From positions 2,728,001-2,792,000 of the forward strand of contig NZ_CP173678.1 in assembly GCF_051903925.1 (NCBI RefSeq): 64,000 nt of DNA. Reading direction: 5' to 3'. The notes beneath the pieces were generated by a model. That model was not told the DNA's origin. It was given only the letters and a program-made list of their open reading frames with translations, and ran no database searches. This document shows positions 17,743-26,427 of the stretch, piece after piece; the stretch's first letter is position 1; each line of letters starts with the position of its first letter. Source of the stretch: G051903925 sp051903925 (GTDB taxonomy: Bacteria; Pseudomonadota; Alphaproteobacteria; Zavarziniales; Zavarziniaceae). Both the position numbers and the translations under genes were made by a program.

Positions 17743-17847
17743 GATGCTTCGAGACGCCCTTCGGGCTCCTCAGCATGACGCTGTTGTTTTCCCTGGATTC
17801 TCCCCCGGCGTCATCCTGAGGAGCGCCGCAGGCGCGTCGCGAAGGAT
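17743..17847. repeat. Dispersed large palindromic repeat, copy 1
   Basis: A long imperfect inverted repeat: GATGCTTCGAGACG (17743-17756) faces CGTCGCGAAGGAT (17835-17847), and CTCAGCATGACG (17769-17780) faces CGTCATCCTGAG (17809-17820). The same element, better preserved, lies at 43181-43308. Both copies sit between convergent genes, so they may also stop transcription. Confidence 0.75.
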
Positions 17848-17994
17848 GTTGGCGCACGCTCACCGCGCGCCTGGCAGTGCCGCGAGCGTCAAGGAAAGAC
17901 AAGCCCCTCCGCCATCTCCGGCAAGCGGGAACGGCGGAGGGTGCGGCGGCCCCGCCGGCCCAGGGGCAGGCAGGGACGGCGGCCGCCGCAGGTC

Positions 17995-19602
17995 CTACAG
18001 CCCCAGGGCGCTGCGGGCGTAGTCGGTCGTCCCCTTGTAGTCCGCCTTGCCATTGGGCGCGCGGAACAGGCGCTCGACGGCCAGGATGCGCTTGGGCGTC
18101 TTATAACCCGCCAGGTTGTTGCGGACGTGCAGGCGCAGCGTCTCCTCGTCGAACTTGGCGCCGGGGCGCAGTTCGACGACGCCAGTGACCGCACTGCCCC
18201 AGCGTTCGTCCGGCACGCCGACGACAAGCGCGTCATCGACGTCGGGGTGCTGCTTCAGCACCTCCTCCACCTCTTCCGGGTAGACCTTCTCGCCCGCCGT
18301 ATTGATGCAGACGCTGCCACGGCCCAGCAGGGTGATGGTGCCGTCCTCGTGCACGCGGCACCAGTCGCCGGGGATCGACCAGCGTTTGCCGTCGATCACG
18401 GGGAAGGTCTTGGCCGTCTTCTCCGGGTCCTTCCAATAGCCCATTGGAATGTTGCCGCCGCGCGCGATGAAGCCGGGCTCCGGGTCGCCGGGATTGACCG
18501 GCTTGTGGTCGGGGGTGAAGACGCGGACCTCCTCGCCCATGGCGAACTTGGCGGTCTGGACTTCCCCCTCCTTCGTCGTGACGGCCAAGCCGAAGCCCAC
18601 AGCCTCGGACGAGCCGAAGCTGTCCATCATGGTCAGCTGGGGGATGTGCTCCAGCAGGCCGTGCTTCACCTCCTGGCTCCACATCACGCCGGACGAGACC
18701 ATCGTGACCAGGGACGACAGGTCCCACTTGCCCGGATTGGCGTCCAGGATCCGCAGCATCGGCTTGGCGAAAGCGTCGCCCACGATCACGACCTGCTGCA
18801 CCTTGTGCTTCTGCACGGTGTCCCACAGTTCGACCGTGTCGAAGTTCATCGCCTCCAGCGTCACGACGCAGCCGCCCATGGCCAGCGTGTTGAACGAGGT
18901 GAGCAGGCCCGTGCCGTGCATCTGGGGGCAGGCGGGGATCATGCGGCTGCCGGGGCCCTGTTCCCGGATCATCTCGCAGTGCTCATCGACATTGGTCGGG
19001 ATCTTGGGCATCAGCAGGGCGTTCATCTGCACCTGGCGCAGGTCGTCCTGGCGCCACATCACGCCCTTTGGCATGCCCGTCGTGCCGCCCGTATAGAGGA
19101 ACAGCATGTCGTCGGGCGACCGCTCGTTCCCCAGCGGCGCCCCGTCATGGGCCGCGACGAACGCCTCGTAGTCGGTGGCGAAGGGGGGCAGGGGTGTGCC
19201 GTCCACCTTCACCTGCAGCCAGGTCTTGACCAGCGGGAGCCGGGGCTGCAGCTCGGTCACCAGGTCCGCGAACTCGCTGCCATAGACGACGATGGCGGCA
19301 TCCGAGTTGTCGAAGATGTAGTGAAGCTCGTGCGCCTTGTAGCGGTAGTTCACGTTCACATGGACGAAGCGGCCTTTGAAGCCCGCGACCGTCGCCTCCA
19401 TGTATTCCGGGCGATTGCGGATCAGGATCGCCAGCTTGTCCTGGGGCTGGTGACCCTTGGCGATCAGGCCACGGGCCAGCGCGTTGGTGCGCGCGTCCAT
19501 GGTCTGCCAGTCGATCACCAGGTCGCCGTGGATCAGCGCGGGCTGGCGTGGATCGACCGTCTTCGCGACCGCATCCAGAATGTCACCGTAGTTCCAGGCC
19601 AT
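17995..19602 (-). CDS. Acyl-CoA synthetase (AMP-forming)
   Basis: The product has 535 residues. YTGGTTGMPKGV (near 170) is the AMP-binding P-loop, DSFGSSEAVGFG is the acyl-binding core motif, and GDWCRVHEDG with GRGSVCINTAGEKVYPEEVEE is the hinge to the C-terminal lid. NGKADYK near the end places the catalytic lysine. It activates a carboxylic acid, probably a medium or long chain fatty acid, to its CoA thioester. GGAGGAG precedes the ATG at 19602. The gene is convergent with uvrC across the palindromic repeat and divergent from a DUF3293 gene. Confidence 0.93.
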   Translation of the reverse strand: MAWNYGDILDAVAKTVDPRQPALIHGDLVIDWQTMDARTNALARGLIAKGHQPQDKLAILIRNRPEYMEATVAGFKGRFVHVNVNYRYKAHELHYIFDNSDAAIVVYGSEFADLVTELQPRLPLVKTWLQVKVDGTPLPPFATDYEAFVAAHDGAPLGNERSPDDMLFLYTGGTTGMPKGVMWRQDDLRQVQMNALLMPKIPTNVDEHCEMIREQGPGSRMIPACPQMHGTGLLTSFNTLAMGGCVVTLEAMNFDTVELWDTVQKHKVQQVVIVGDAFAKPMLRILDANPGKWDLSSLVTMVSSGVMWSQEVKHGLLEHIPQLTMMDSFGSSEAVGFGLAVTTKEGEVQTAKFAMGEEVRVFTPDHKPVNPGDPEPGFIARGGNIPMGYWKDPEKTAKTFPVIDGKRWSIPGDWCRVHEDGTITLLGRGSVCINTAGEKVYPEEVEEVLKQHPDVDDALVVGVPDERWGSAVTGVVELRPGAKFDEETLRLHVRNNLAGYKTPKRILAVERLFRAPNGKADYKGTTDYARSALGL

Positions 19603-19649
19603 TGTCTCCTCCGTTTGGGCGCAGAATAGCCAGAATCTTCCGCAGCGGA

Positions 19650-20156
19650 ATGGCCTTGCATCGGATCCACAGATTGATTGGCCTCTATCTGGCGACCCAC
19701 TACCTTGTGGCGGGGCCCGGGGGGCTGGCCGTGCTGCGCGTCGGCTGGCCTTGCCCGCCCGGCCTGGGCGGCCCGCCCTGCGTGCCGGCGATGCTGGTCA
19801 CCGCCTGCAACCCCGGCAGCCGGCCGTTGCAGCCCGCCGCGAACGCGGCGCGTCAGCGCCGGCTGCGGGCGATGCTGGAGCGGCGCCGAATCGGGGTGAC
19901 GCCGGCGCTTGGGCAGGCGGCGCGCGGCCACTGGGCCGAGGACAGCGTGGCCACCGCGCCGGTGGGCCTGGCGGCAGGGCGCGCGATCGCTCGTGCCCAG
20001 GGCCAGGCAGCATGGCTGGTGCTGCGCGGCGGACGCACCGTGGAGCTTCATTTCGCCCGCGTCTTGCGGCCCGTCAGGACCCGCGCAATGATCCGCGCGG
20101 CCCCCTCCTGGACACACCCCACATGGAACTCAGCGCGGTCGAAGCCCTTGGCCTGA
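19650..20156 (+). CDS. DUF3293 family protein
   Basis: The product has about 168 residues. TACNPGSRPL followed by NAARQRRLRAMLERR, an acidic tryptophan segment (GHWAEDSVA) and a closing AIARAQGQAAWLVLRGG give the pattern of DUF3293 proteins, whose function is unknown. No clear ribosome site precedes the ATG at 19650. The last 34 bases overlap the start of a SemiSWEET gene in another frame. The distal C-terminal residues after RVLRPVR look unconserved and may be a read-on tail. Confidence 0.6.
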   Translation: MALHRIHRLIGLYLATHYLVAGPGGLAVLRVGWPCPPGLGGPPCVPAMLVTACNPGSRPLQPAANAARQRRLRAMLERRRIGVTPALGQAARGHWAEDSVATAPVGLAAGRAIARAQGQAAWLVLRGGRTVELHFARVLRPVRTRAMIRAAPSWTHPTWNSARSKPLA

Positions 20157-20389
20157 TCGCCGGCGCCTGCACGACGGTGGCGTTCGTGCCGCAGGTGGTG
20201 AAGACGTGGAAGTCGCGCTCCGTCGCCGACATCTCGCTCTCGATGTTCTCGATCTTCACGGTCGGCGTGTGCCTCTGGCTGGCCTATGGCCTGCTGCTGG
20301 GCTCGCCCGCCCTGATTGCCTCGAACGTGATCACGCTGGTGCTCTCGACGTCGATCCTGGCCATGAAACTGCTATGGGGGCGGGGGTGA
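20123..20389 (+). CDS. SemiSWEET sugar transporter (PQ-loop)
   Basis: The product has 88 residues and three membrane helices with the PQ-loop motif VPQVVKTWKSRS in the first loop. This is the size of bacterial SemiSWEETs, which dimerise to form a small sugar uniporter. The ATG at 20123 gives MELSAVEALGLIAG, a normal start. The stop overlaps the GTG of the next gene (GTGA junction), so a SemiSWEET and a ten-helix exporter are translated as a coupled pair. Confidence 0.88.
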   Translation: MELSAVEALGLIAGACTTVAFVPQVVKTWKSRSVADISLSMFSIFTVGVCLWLAYGLLLGSPALIASNVITLVLSTSILAMKLLWGRG

Positions 20390-21285
20390 GCACGCTGCCG
20401 CTGGCGCCCGCCGGCGCCCTGAACCGTGGCGTCGTCGCCGCCCTGCTGTCGGGCCTGTGCTGGAGCATCGGCGGCGTGCTGGTCCGGTCGGTGCAGGATG
20501 CCTCGCCCTGGGACATCGTGTTCTGGCGCTCGTCCAGCATGGTCGTGGCGCTGCTGGCCTGGCTTGCCTTCCGCTATGGCCGGGCGACGGTGCAGGTGTT
20601 CCGCTCGATCGGCTGGTTCGGCGTGTTCGCGGGCCTGGTGTCGGGCACCTGCAGCACCCTGTTCATCCTGGCGCTGCACAAGACGACGGTCGCCAACGTC
20701 CTGTTCCTGATCGCCGCCCAGCCGGCCTTCTGCGCGCTGTTCGCCTGGATCTTCCTGCGCGAGCCGGTCAGCCGGGCGATGGTCCTGGCCATGGGCCTGG
20801 CCTTTGGCGGGGTCGTCGTCATGGTGGCGGATGGACTGGGGCTGGGGACCTGGCTGGGCAACCTGCTGGCGCTGGGGGTCGCGGTACTGTGGGCGGCTTT
20901 CACCGTCCTGGTGCGTGCGGGGCGCAGCGTCGACATGCTGCCGGTCCTGATCGTGTCGGGCGTGTTCTCCGTCGCCGTGGCCCTGGTGGTGCAGGGGGGC
21001 GACGTCGCGATTTCGCTGCGCGACTTCATCCCCTGCCTGGCCGTGGGTGTGGTCCAGCTGGGCCTGGGCAATGCCTTGTTCGTGGCGGCATCCACCCGGG
21101 TGCCGGCAGCACAGCTCAGCCTGCTGGGCCTCAGCGAGGTGGTGCTGGGCGTGCTCTGGGTGTGGCTGTTCATCGGCGAGACGCCGACCGCCATGACCAT
21201 GGTCGGCGGCACCGTGGTGCTGCTGGCCATCGCCTACCAGGCGGGCCAGGCGATGCGCGCAGGCCCGGCCGCGCCGCCGCCCTGA
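20386..21285 (+). CDS. EamA-type drug/metabolite exporter (DMT superfamily)
   Basis: The product has 299 residues in two EamA repeats of five helices each. The first repeat begins at ALLSGLCWSIGGVLVRS and ends with the FLREPVSRAM motif; the second ends at WLFIGETPTAMTM, which occupies the matching place. I chose the GTG at 20386, which overlaps the SemiSWEET stop by four bases and has GGGGGCGGG before it; ATG 20374 is possible but lacks a ribosome site. It is likely an inner-membrane exporter of amino acids or other small metabolites. Confidence 0.88.
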   Translation: MSTLPLAPAGALNRGVVAALLSGLCWSIGGVLVRSVQDASPWDIVFWRSSSMVVALLAWLAFRYGRATVQVFRSIGWFGVFAGLVSGTCSTLFILALHKTTVANVLFLIAAQPAFCALFAWIFLREPVSRAMVLAMGLAFGGVVVMVADGLGLGTWLGNLLALGVAVLWAAFTVLVRAGRSVDMLPVLIVSGVFSVAVALVVQGGDVAISLRDFIPCLAVGVVQLGLGNALFVAASTRVPAAQLSLLGLSEVVLGVLWVWLFIGETPTAMTMVGGTVVLLAIAYQAGQAMRAGPAAPPP

Positions 21286-21390
21286 TGCCGTCGCCGCTTT
21301 GCCTGCCGCGCGCGACCCGGTATGACAGGTGGACGCCGGCCGCCTGAACGGGCCGGCGGCCAATGCGGGGCGCGGCGAGGCGAAGCAGCG

Positions 21391-22176
21391 ATGAGTGCCG
21401 ATCCAATCGACAGCGTGCAGAGCGGGCCCATCCTGACCCTGCGCCTCAACCGGCCGGACCAGGGCAATGCGATCAGCTCCGGCCTGCGGCAGGCGTTGCA
21501 GGCAGCGATCGGCCACGCCGCCCGCGATGCCTCGGTCCGCGTCATCGTCCTGACCAGCGACGCCGACGTCTTCTCGATCGGCGCCGACGTCGTCGAGTTG
21601 AGCACCCTGACGACGCCCGAGGCGGAGCAGCTGGTGCGCCGGGCCCAGGCTCTGAACGAGGCGATGCTGGCCTGCCCGAAGCCGATCCTGGCGGCGATCA
21701 AGGGGCCCTGCATCGGGGCCGGGCTGGAACTTGCCCTGTTCGCGGACATCCGGTTCGCCCGCCTGGACGCGCGCTTCGGCCTGCCCGGCGTGTCGGTCGG
21801 GATCGTGCCCAATGGCGGCGCGATCGCCCGGCTGAAGCAGCTGATCGGGGGCGGAGCCGCCCGGGCCCTGACCCTGACAGGCGGGATGATCACGGCGGAA
21901 CGGGCGTTCATGCTGGGCCTGGTCACCAACGTGGCCAATGCGGCCGAGTTCGACGACAGCATCGCCGCGCTGGCCAGCCACCTGGCCCAGCTGAGCCCGG
22001 TGGCCCTGCGCGAGATCAAGAGCCTGTGCGACCTGGGTGGGGTCGACGACTACCGCGCCGCCCATGATGCCGGCGCCCGGGCCCTGGCGCACTGCTATGG
22101 CGAAGGCGAAGCCGCCCTGCGCATCCAGGCCATGCTGGGCACCACGGCAATCGCCGCCGACACCACGGTCCACTGA
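21391..22176 (+). CDS. Enoyl-CoA hydratase/isomerase family protein
   Basis: The product has 261 residues. The oxyanion-hole segments are DVFSIGADVVEL (near 55) and IKGPCIGAGLELALFADIR (near 95). In the position of the second catalytic Glu there is GIVPNGGAIARL, with Asn in place of Glu, so activity may differ from a classical hydratase. It starts at ATG 21391 with a weak GAGG ribosome site. Not obviously linked to its neighbours; it converges on a GNAT gene across a short hairpin. Confidence 0.85.
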   Translation: MSADPIDSVQSGPILTLRLNRPDQGNAISSGLRQALQAAIGHAARDASVRVIVLTSDADVFSIGADVVELSTLTTPEAEQLVRRAQALNEAMLACPKPILAAIKGPCIGAGLELALFADIRFARLDARFGLPGVSVGIVPNGGAIARLKQLIGGGAARALTLTGGMITAERAFMLGLVTNVANAAEFDDSIAALASHLAQLSPVALREIKSLCDLGGVDDYRAAHDAGARALAHCYGEGEAALRIQAMLGTTAIAADTTVH

Positions 22177-22183
22177 CCGCCCG

Positions 22184-22206
22184 CTCCCGCCCCATCGCTG
22201 CGGGAG
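22184..22206. terminator. Hairpin between convergent ECH and GNAT genes
   Basis: CTCCCG (22184-22189) pairs with CGGGAG (22201-22206). It lies eight bases after the hydratase stop and 20 before the convergent GNAT stop, where a shared terminator would sit; it lacks a clear T-tract. Confidence 0.4.
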
Positions 22207-22225
22207 AGGAGGGCTTTTCGGTGTT

Positions 22226-22729
22226 CTACACCGCCCCCCTTGTATCGAAGCTTTGGCAGGGGGCGCCGTTGTCGATGCGGTGCGTGACGGGAACGCCAAG
22301 TTCGCCGATCACCTGGGCCCAGAAGCGGATGGCACCCTGGTTCGCGGGCAGCTGGCAAAGCTCCCAGCGCCCGCGATAGCGCCGGAACAGGTCGAGGGCG
22401 GCGAGCCGGCCGATCCCGGACCGGCGATGGGCACGCAGGATGAAGAACTCCCCCATGCGGTAGTCGTGGCCCTCGCCCAGCCAGGGAAATCCGGTCGCCG
22501 CCACCAGGGCGAAGCCGATCCGCGTGGCGCCATCGCGGATCACCAGGGGCAGGCCGCCCGGCTCCCCCAGCCAGGCGCCCAGCTGTTCGGGAAGCCAGCG
22601 CCCGTCGTCGCTCAGCGTGAACAGGTGCGGATCGTATTCCGACAGGTCGTGCAGATAGAGCGGCAGCACCCGTTCAAGCCAGATCCGGTCGGCGCGGTTA
22701 TCCCGCGCATTGGACAGGATGACGGCCAT
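22226..22729 (-). CDS. GNAT family N-acetyltransferase
   Basis: The product has 167 residues. The acetyl-CoA-binding motif A appears as GEFFILRAHRRSGIGRLAAL, with the R-x-x-G-x-G-R loop near residue 110. Preceding strands and the closing LCQLPANQGAIRFWAQVIGE match the fold. The substrate cannot be read from sequence. The ATG at 22729 is 20 bases downstream of the stop of the lytic transglycosylase gene on the same strand, so the two may share a transcript. Confidence 0.82.
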   Translation of the reverse strand: MAVILSNARDNRADRIWLERVLPLYLHDLSEYDPHLFTLSDDGRWLPEQLGAWLGEPGGLPLVIRDGATRIGFALVAATGFPWLGEGHDYRMGEFFILRAHRRSGIGRLAALDLFRRYRGRWELCQLPANQGAIRFWAQVIGELGVPVTHRIDNGAPCQSFDTRGAV

Positions 22730-22748
22730 GCGGCGGATCGTCCCCGGT

Positions 22749-24794
22749 TCAGCCCTGGTTGGCCACGCGCGGGGCGGCCAGGACCGGGTGCCGCACGGGA
22801 CCACCACGGGTGCGGATCAGGTCCTCGACCAGCTGCAGGCGGATATTGCCGCTGGGGTCGAGCCGATAGCGGTAGATCTGCGTGTTCTCCAGCACCCGCT
22901 GGACATAGGAGCGGGTTTCCTCGAACGGGATCTGTTCGATCCAGTCGACGACGTCGACGCCGGGATGGCGCGGGTCGCCAAAGCTCTGCACCCACTGGTT
23001 CACGCGGCCGGCGCCGGCGTTATAGGCCGCGATCGTCATGACATAGGAGCCGTCGAAACGGTCCAGCCGGTCGGCCAGATAGGCCGTGCCCAGGGTCATG
23101 TTGTAGACGGGATCGGTGGTCAGGCGGCCGGCCTCGTAGCGCAGGCCAAGCTTTCCGGCCACCATCTTGGCCGTGTCCGGCATCAGCTGCATCAGGCCGC
23201 GCGCGCCGACCGGGCTGACCGCGCCCACGTCAAAGGCGCTTTCCTGGCGCGTGATCGACAGCGCCAGGGCCCGCTCGACCGGGGCGGCGCCCGGCATCGC
23301 GATCACCGGATAGCCGCGCTGGATCAGGGGCGTGCCCTCGCGCTCGCTCTCCTTGGCGGCGGCGATCGACATTTCGCGGCGGCCGATGCGTTCGGCCAGC
23401 TCGCCGATCAGGCGACGCTCGCCCGCCGTGATCGAGTTGACCAGCATCTGCTGCAGGAAGGGCTTGGCCCGCTCCGCCAGGTCGAGCTCGGCGAGCAGGC
23501 GGACGGCGCGCGCCAGCTCGTCGTTCTGCAGCTTGGCCAGGTCCTCCCGCGTGGGCTGTGGCTCGGGCGGCAGGTGCAGGGCCTCGCCCCCGCCCAGGGC
23601 GTCGGCGGCGAGCTGGCCGTAGAACACGGTGGGAAAGCGGGCGGCCTCCCGGTACCAGCGTTCGGCGCGGGCCTGGTCGCCCAGGGCTGCCGCCGCGCGG
23701 CCCGACCAGTAGGCGCCACGCCCGACCGAGATCGGGCTGCGCACGCCCTGGTGCAGGGTGGTGAAGTGGCGATAGGCCTCCTGCGGCATGTTGAGGAAGC
23801 GCAGCGCGATCCAGCCGGCCAGGAACTCCGCATCGGCGAAGCCCGTGCCCTCGGTCATGTGATGGTTGTTGGCAAGCGCATAGGCCGCCTGCGCCTGGCC
23901 CAGGCGCAGCAGGCGGCGCACGGCGACGCGGCGCACCTCCCACCACTTCTGCGGCTGGACGGCGAACGCCTCGACCGGGACGGCCAGCAGCTCGTCCTGC
24001 GCCATCTGGTCCAGGTCGTTCTTGCGCAGCCAGCGGATCCGGTCATAGAGCAGGCCGGCAGTGCGGGCGGACGGCGACAGCGCCGGCCGGGCGGAGCCGG
24101 CATTGGCCGCGCCCTGCTGATAGGCGATGCGTGCCGCCGCGATCTGCGCATCGGCAGCCGGGACCAGGTTCAGCAGGCGCTGTGCCCCCGCGCGGTCCCC
24201 CGACCACAGCAGGTAGTCCATGCGCGCGGCATGGTCCTCAGCCGTCAGGTAGCGGCCCAGCGCGGCCAGGACCGACTGTTCGTCGGCCAGGGAAAGATCC
24301 TCGCCCCGCCACGCCTTGCGCAGCCAGGTCACGCCCTCGTCCTGCTTGCCCTGGGCGATCAGGACCGCGCCCAGCTTGACCATCCCGCCGCCGCTGACCG
24401 GCGGGAAGCGGCGGAACCATTGGGCGACCACGTCGCGCGGCGTGGCCGGCCCGATCGCCGTCTCGGCCCGCAGGCGCAGGGTGTCCTGCCGTGGCCATTG
24501 CGGATTGGCGACCAGGAAGTCGGCGATCTCCTGGTAGGTGGCGCCGCTATTGGCGGCGGTCAGGTAGGTCCAGCGTATGACCTTGGCCGGCAGGGGATCC
24601 CGCGTGCCGCGGACCAGGGAGAACGCCTCGGTCCATTGGTCGGCCTTGACTCGGGCGAAGGCGAGGCGATAGGCCTGCGCATCGCCCGCGCTGAGTTCGG
24701 CCGCCGCGGCTGGCCGTGTGGATTGGAGCACCGGCCCGCTGGGAACGGCGCCAGCCAGCAGGGCGGTCAGCAGCAGGCCAGGCAGGATACGCAC
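22749..24794 (-). CDS. Soluble lytic murein transglycosylase, Slt70 type
   Basis: The product has 681 residues. A signal peptide (MRILPGLLLTALLAGAV) is followed by a long alpha-helical superhelix with repeated Ala/Leu/Arg helices, then a lysozyme-like domain. The catalytic glutamate is Glu518 in TRQESAFD, followed by GARGLMQLMPDTA and AAYNAGAGRVNQW. It cleaves peptidoglycan glycan strands to 1,6-anhydro products in the periplasm. The start is GTG at 24794. It is divergent from dapA. Confidence 0.93.
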   Translation of the reverse strand: MRILPGLLLTALLAGAVPSGPVLQSTRPAAAAELSAGDAQAYRLAFARVKADQWTEAFSLVRGTRDPLPAKVIRWTYLTAANSGATYQEIADFLVANPQWPRQDTLRLRAETAIGPATPRDVVAQWFRRFPPVSGGGMVKLGAVLIAQGKQDEGVTWLRKAWRGEDLSLADEQSVLAALGRYLTAEDHAARMDYLLWSGDRAGAQRLLNLVPAADAQIAAARIAYQQGAANAGSARPALSPSARTAGLLYDRIRWLRKNDLDQMAQDELLAVPVEAFAVQPQKWWEVRRVAVRRLLRLGQAQAAYALANNHHMTEGTGFADAEFLAGWIALRFLNMPQEAYRHFTTLHQGVRSPISVGRGAYWSGRAAAALGDQARAERWYREAARFPTVFYGQLAADALGGGEALHLPPEPQPTREDLAKLQNDELARAVRLLAELDLAERAKPFLQQMLVNSITAGERRLIGELAERIGRREMSIAAAKESEREGTPLIQRGYPVIAMPGAAPVERALALSITRQESAFDVGAVSPVGARGLMQLMPDTAKMVAGKLGLRYEAGRLTTDPVYNMTLGTAYLADRLDRFDGSYVMTIAAYNAGAGRVNQWVQSFGDPRHPGVDVVDWIEQIPFEETRSYVQRVLENTQIYRYRLDPSGNIRLQLVEDLIRTRGGPVRHPVLAAPRVANQG

Positions 24795-25011
24795 GGCAAA
24801 CCCTCGGACAATGGACGCGACTCAAGGTGCCAGTGTACCCGCGTGGCGGCCCCGGCGGCCAGTGCGCACTTTGTCTTGATGCTCGATATTTCAGCGTCTT
24901 AGGGCTAAACACTTGTGACGGTTCCGCAGTCTGGCCGGCAACGGGGCCGGTAGTGGTGGAACCGCATGGATCGGCCGTCGGCACGGGACGGCGTGGGGAA
25001 GGGGTGCAATC

Positions 25012-25896
25012 ATGGTCGCGAGCTTGCGGGGATCGATCACCGCCCTGATCACGCCGTTCAAGGATGGGGCCGTGGACGCCCGCGCCTTCCAGGACTTCGT
25101 CGACTGGCAGATCCGCCAGGGCACGCACGGCCTGGTCCCCTGTGGCACGACCGGCGAATCACCGACCCTGTCGCATGACGAGCACGAGCGCGTGGTCGAA
25201 CTGGCGATCGAGGCGGCGGCCGGGCGCGTGCCGGTGATCGCCGGCACCGGCTCCAACTCGACAGCCGAGGCGATTTCGCTCAGCCGCCATGCGCAGAAGG
25301 CCGGCGCGGACGCCGGCCTGGTCGTCACGCCCTATTACAACAAGCCGACGCAGGAGGGGCTCTACGCCCATTTCAAGGCGATCCACGACGCGACCGACCT
25401 GCCGATCGTGATCTACAACATACCCGGCCGCAGCGTGGTCGACATGAGCGTCGACACCATGGCCCGCCTGGCCGAGCTGCCGCGCATCGTGGGCGTCAAG
25501 GATGCGACGGCGGACATCACCCGCGTGTCGCGCCAGCGCGCCGCCTGCGGCAAGGACTTCATCCAGCTCTCGGGCGAGGATGCGACCGCGCTGGCCCAGA
25601 TCGCCCATGGTGGCGTCGGCTGCATCTCCGTCACCGCCAACGTGGCGCCGGCCGCCTGCTCCGCCTTCCAGGAGGCGGCCCTGGGCGGCGATTTCGCCGC
25701 GGCGCTGAAATGGCAGGACCAGCTGATGCCGCTGCACGATGCGATGTTCCTTGAGACGAGCCCCGCGCCGGTCAAGTATGCGGCGTCGTTGCTTGGCCTG
25801 TGCTCGGCCGAACTGCGCCTGCCGCTGGTCGGCATCCGGCCGGACACGGCCGCACGGGTCGAGGCGGCCCTGCGGCAGTCCGGCATCCTCAACTAG
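25012..25896 (+). CDS. dapA: 4-hydroxy-tetrahydrodipicolinate synthase
   Basis: The product has 294 residues. The Schiff-base lysine is Lys163 (GVKDATAD); Thr46 and Thr47 (CGTTGES), Tyr135 and Arg140 (YNIPGR) complete the active site. It condenses pyruvate with aspartate semialdehyde, the first step of the lysine and diaminopimelate branch. GGAAGGGG precedes the ATG at 25012. smpB follows after 35 bases, the gene order common in Alphaproteobacteria. Confidence 0.96.
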   Translation: MVASLRGSITALITPFKDGAVDARAFQDFVDWQIRQGTHGLVPCGTTGESPTLSHDEHERVVELAIEAAAGRVPVIAGTGSNSTAEAISLSRHAQKAGADAGLVVTPYYNKPTQEGLYAHFKAIHDATDLPIVIYNIPGRSVVDMSVDTMARLAELPRIVGVKDATADITRVSRQRAACGKDFIQLSGEDATALAQIAHGGVGCISVTANVAPAACSAFQEAALGGDFAAALKWQDQLMPLHDAMFLETSPAPVKYAASLLGLCSAELRLPLVGIRPDTAARVEAALRQSGILN

Positions 25897-25931
25897 GCTG
25901 AACGCAGCCAAAGGTCCGAACCGAACCAGCC

Positions 25932-26408
25932 ATGGCCAAGAAGGAGCGGGAAGGCCGCGTCGTCTCCGAGAACCGCAAGGCGCGCTACAACTACTCGATC
26001 GAGGATACGGTCGAGGCGGGCATGATGCTGCTCGGCAGCGAGGTCAAGGCCCTGCGCGAGGGGCGCGCGACGATCGCGGAGGCCTATGCCGGACCCAAGG
26101 ACGGCGGCTTCTGGCTGATCAATGCCTATATCCCCGAATACCGGCAGGCCAATCGCGAGAACCATGAGCCGCGCCGCCCGCGCAAGCTGCTGCTGCATGC
26201 GCGCGAGATCGCCAAGCTGTCGCAGGAGGTCGAGCGCGGCGGCATGACGGTCGTGCCCCTGTCGATCTACTTCAACGGCCGCGGCAGGGCCAAGATCGAG
26301 CTGGGTCTGGCCAAGGGCAAGAAGCTGCACGACAAGCGCGAGAGCGAGAAGGAGCGCGACTGGCAGCGCGACAAGGCGCGCCTGATGCGCAGCCGGTCCT
26401 ACGACTGA
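25932..26408 (+). CDS. smpB: SsrA-binding protein SmpB
   Basis: The product has 158 residues. VVSENRKARYNYSIEDTVEAG, GSEVKALREGRATIAEAY and the basic, lysine-rich C-terminal tail (GKKLHDKRESEKERDWQRDK) are the hallmarks. SmpB binds tmRNA and places it in stalled ribosomes; the tail enters the mRNA channel. It follows dapA closely. No tmRNA gene was found in this window. Confidence 0.96.
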   Translation: MAKKEREGRVVSENRKARYNYSIEDTVEAGMMLLGSEVKALREGRATIAEAYAGPKDGGFWLINAYIPEYRQANRENHEPRRPRKLLLHAREIAKLSQEVERGGMTVVPLSIYFNGRGRAKIELGLAKGKKLHDKRESEKERDWQRDKARLMRSRSYD

Positions 26409-26427
26409 CCCGACACGGAAGGCGGCC

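Noticed and set aside
17941..19629. A 562-codon open frame on the plus strand opposite the acyl-CoA synthetase
   Set aside because: Its product is rich in Arg, His, Gly and Ala without any fold signature, and the opposite strand encodes a clear AMP-ligase. High-G+C antisense frames of this kind are common.
20284..22299. A 671-codon minus-strand frame across the EamA and hydratase genes
   Set aside because: It is antisense to two well supported genes and has biased, repetitive composition (His/Gln/Gly/Arg), so it is a shadow frame.
22710..24902. A 730-codon plus-strand frame opposite the lytic transglycosylase
   Set aside because: The minus strand carries a signal peptide and a complete SLT domain; the plus frame has no family features.
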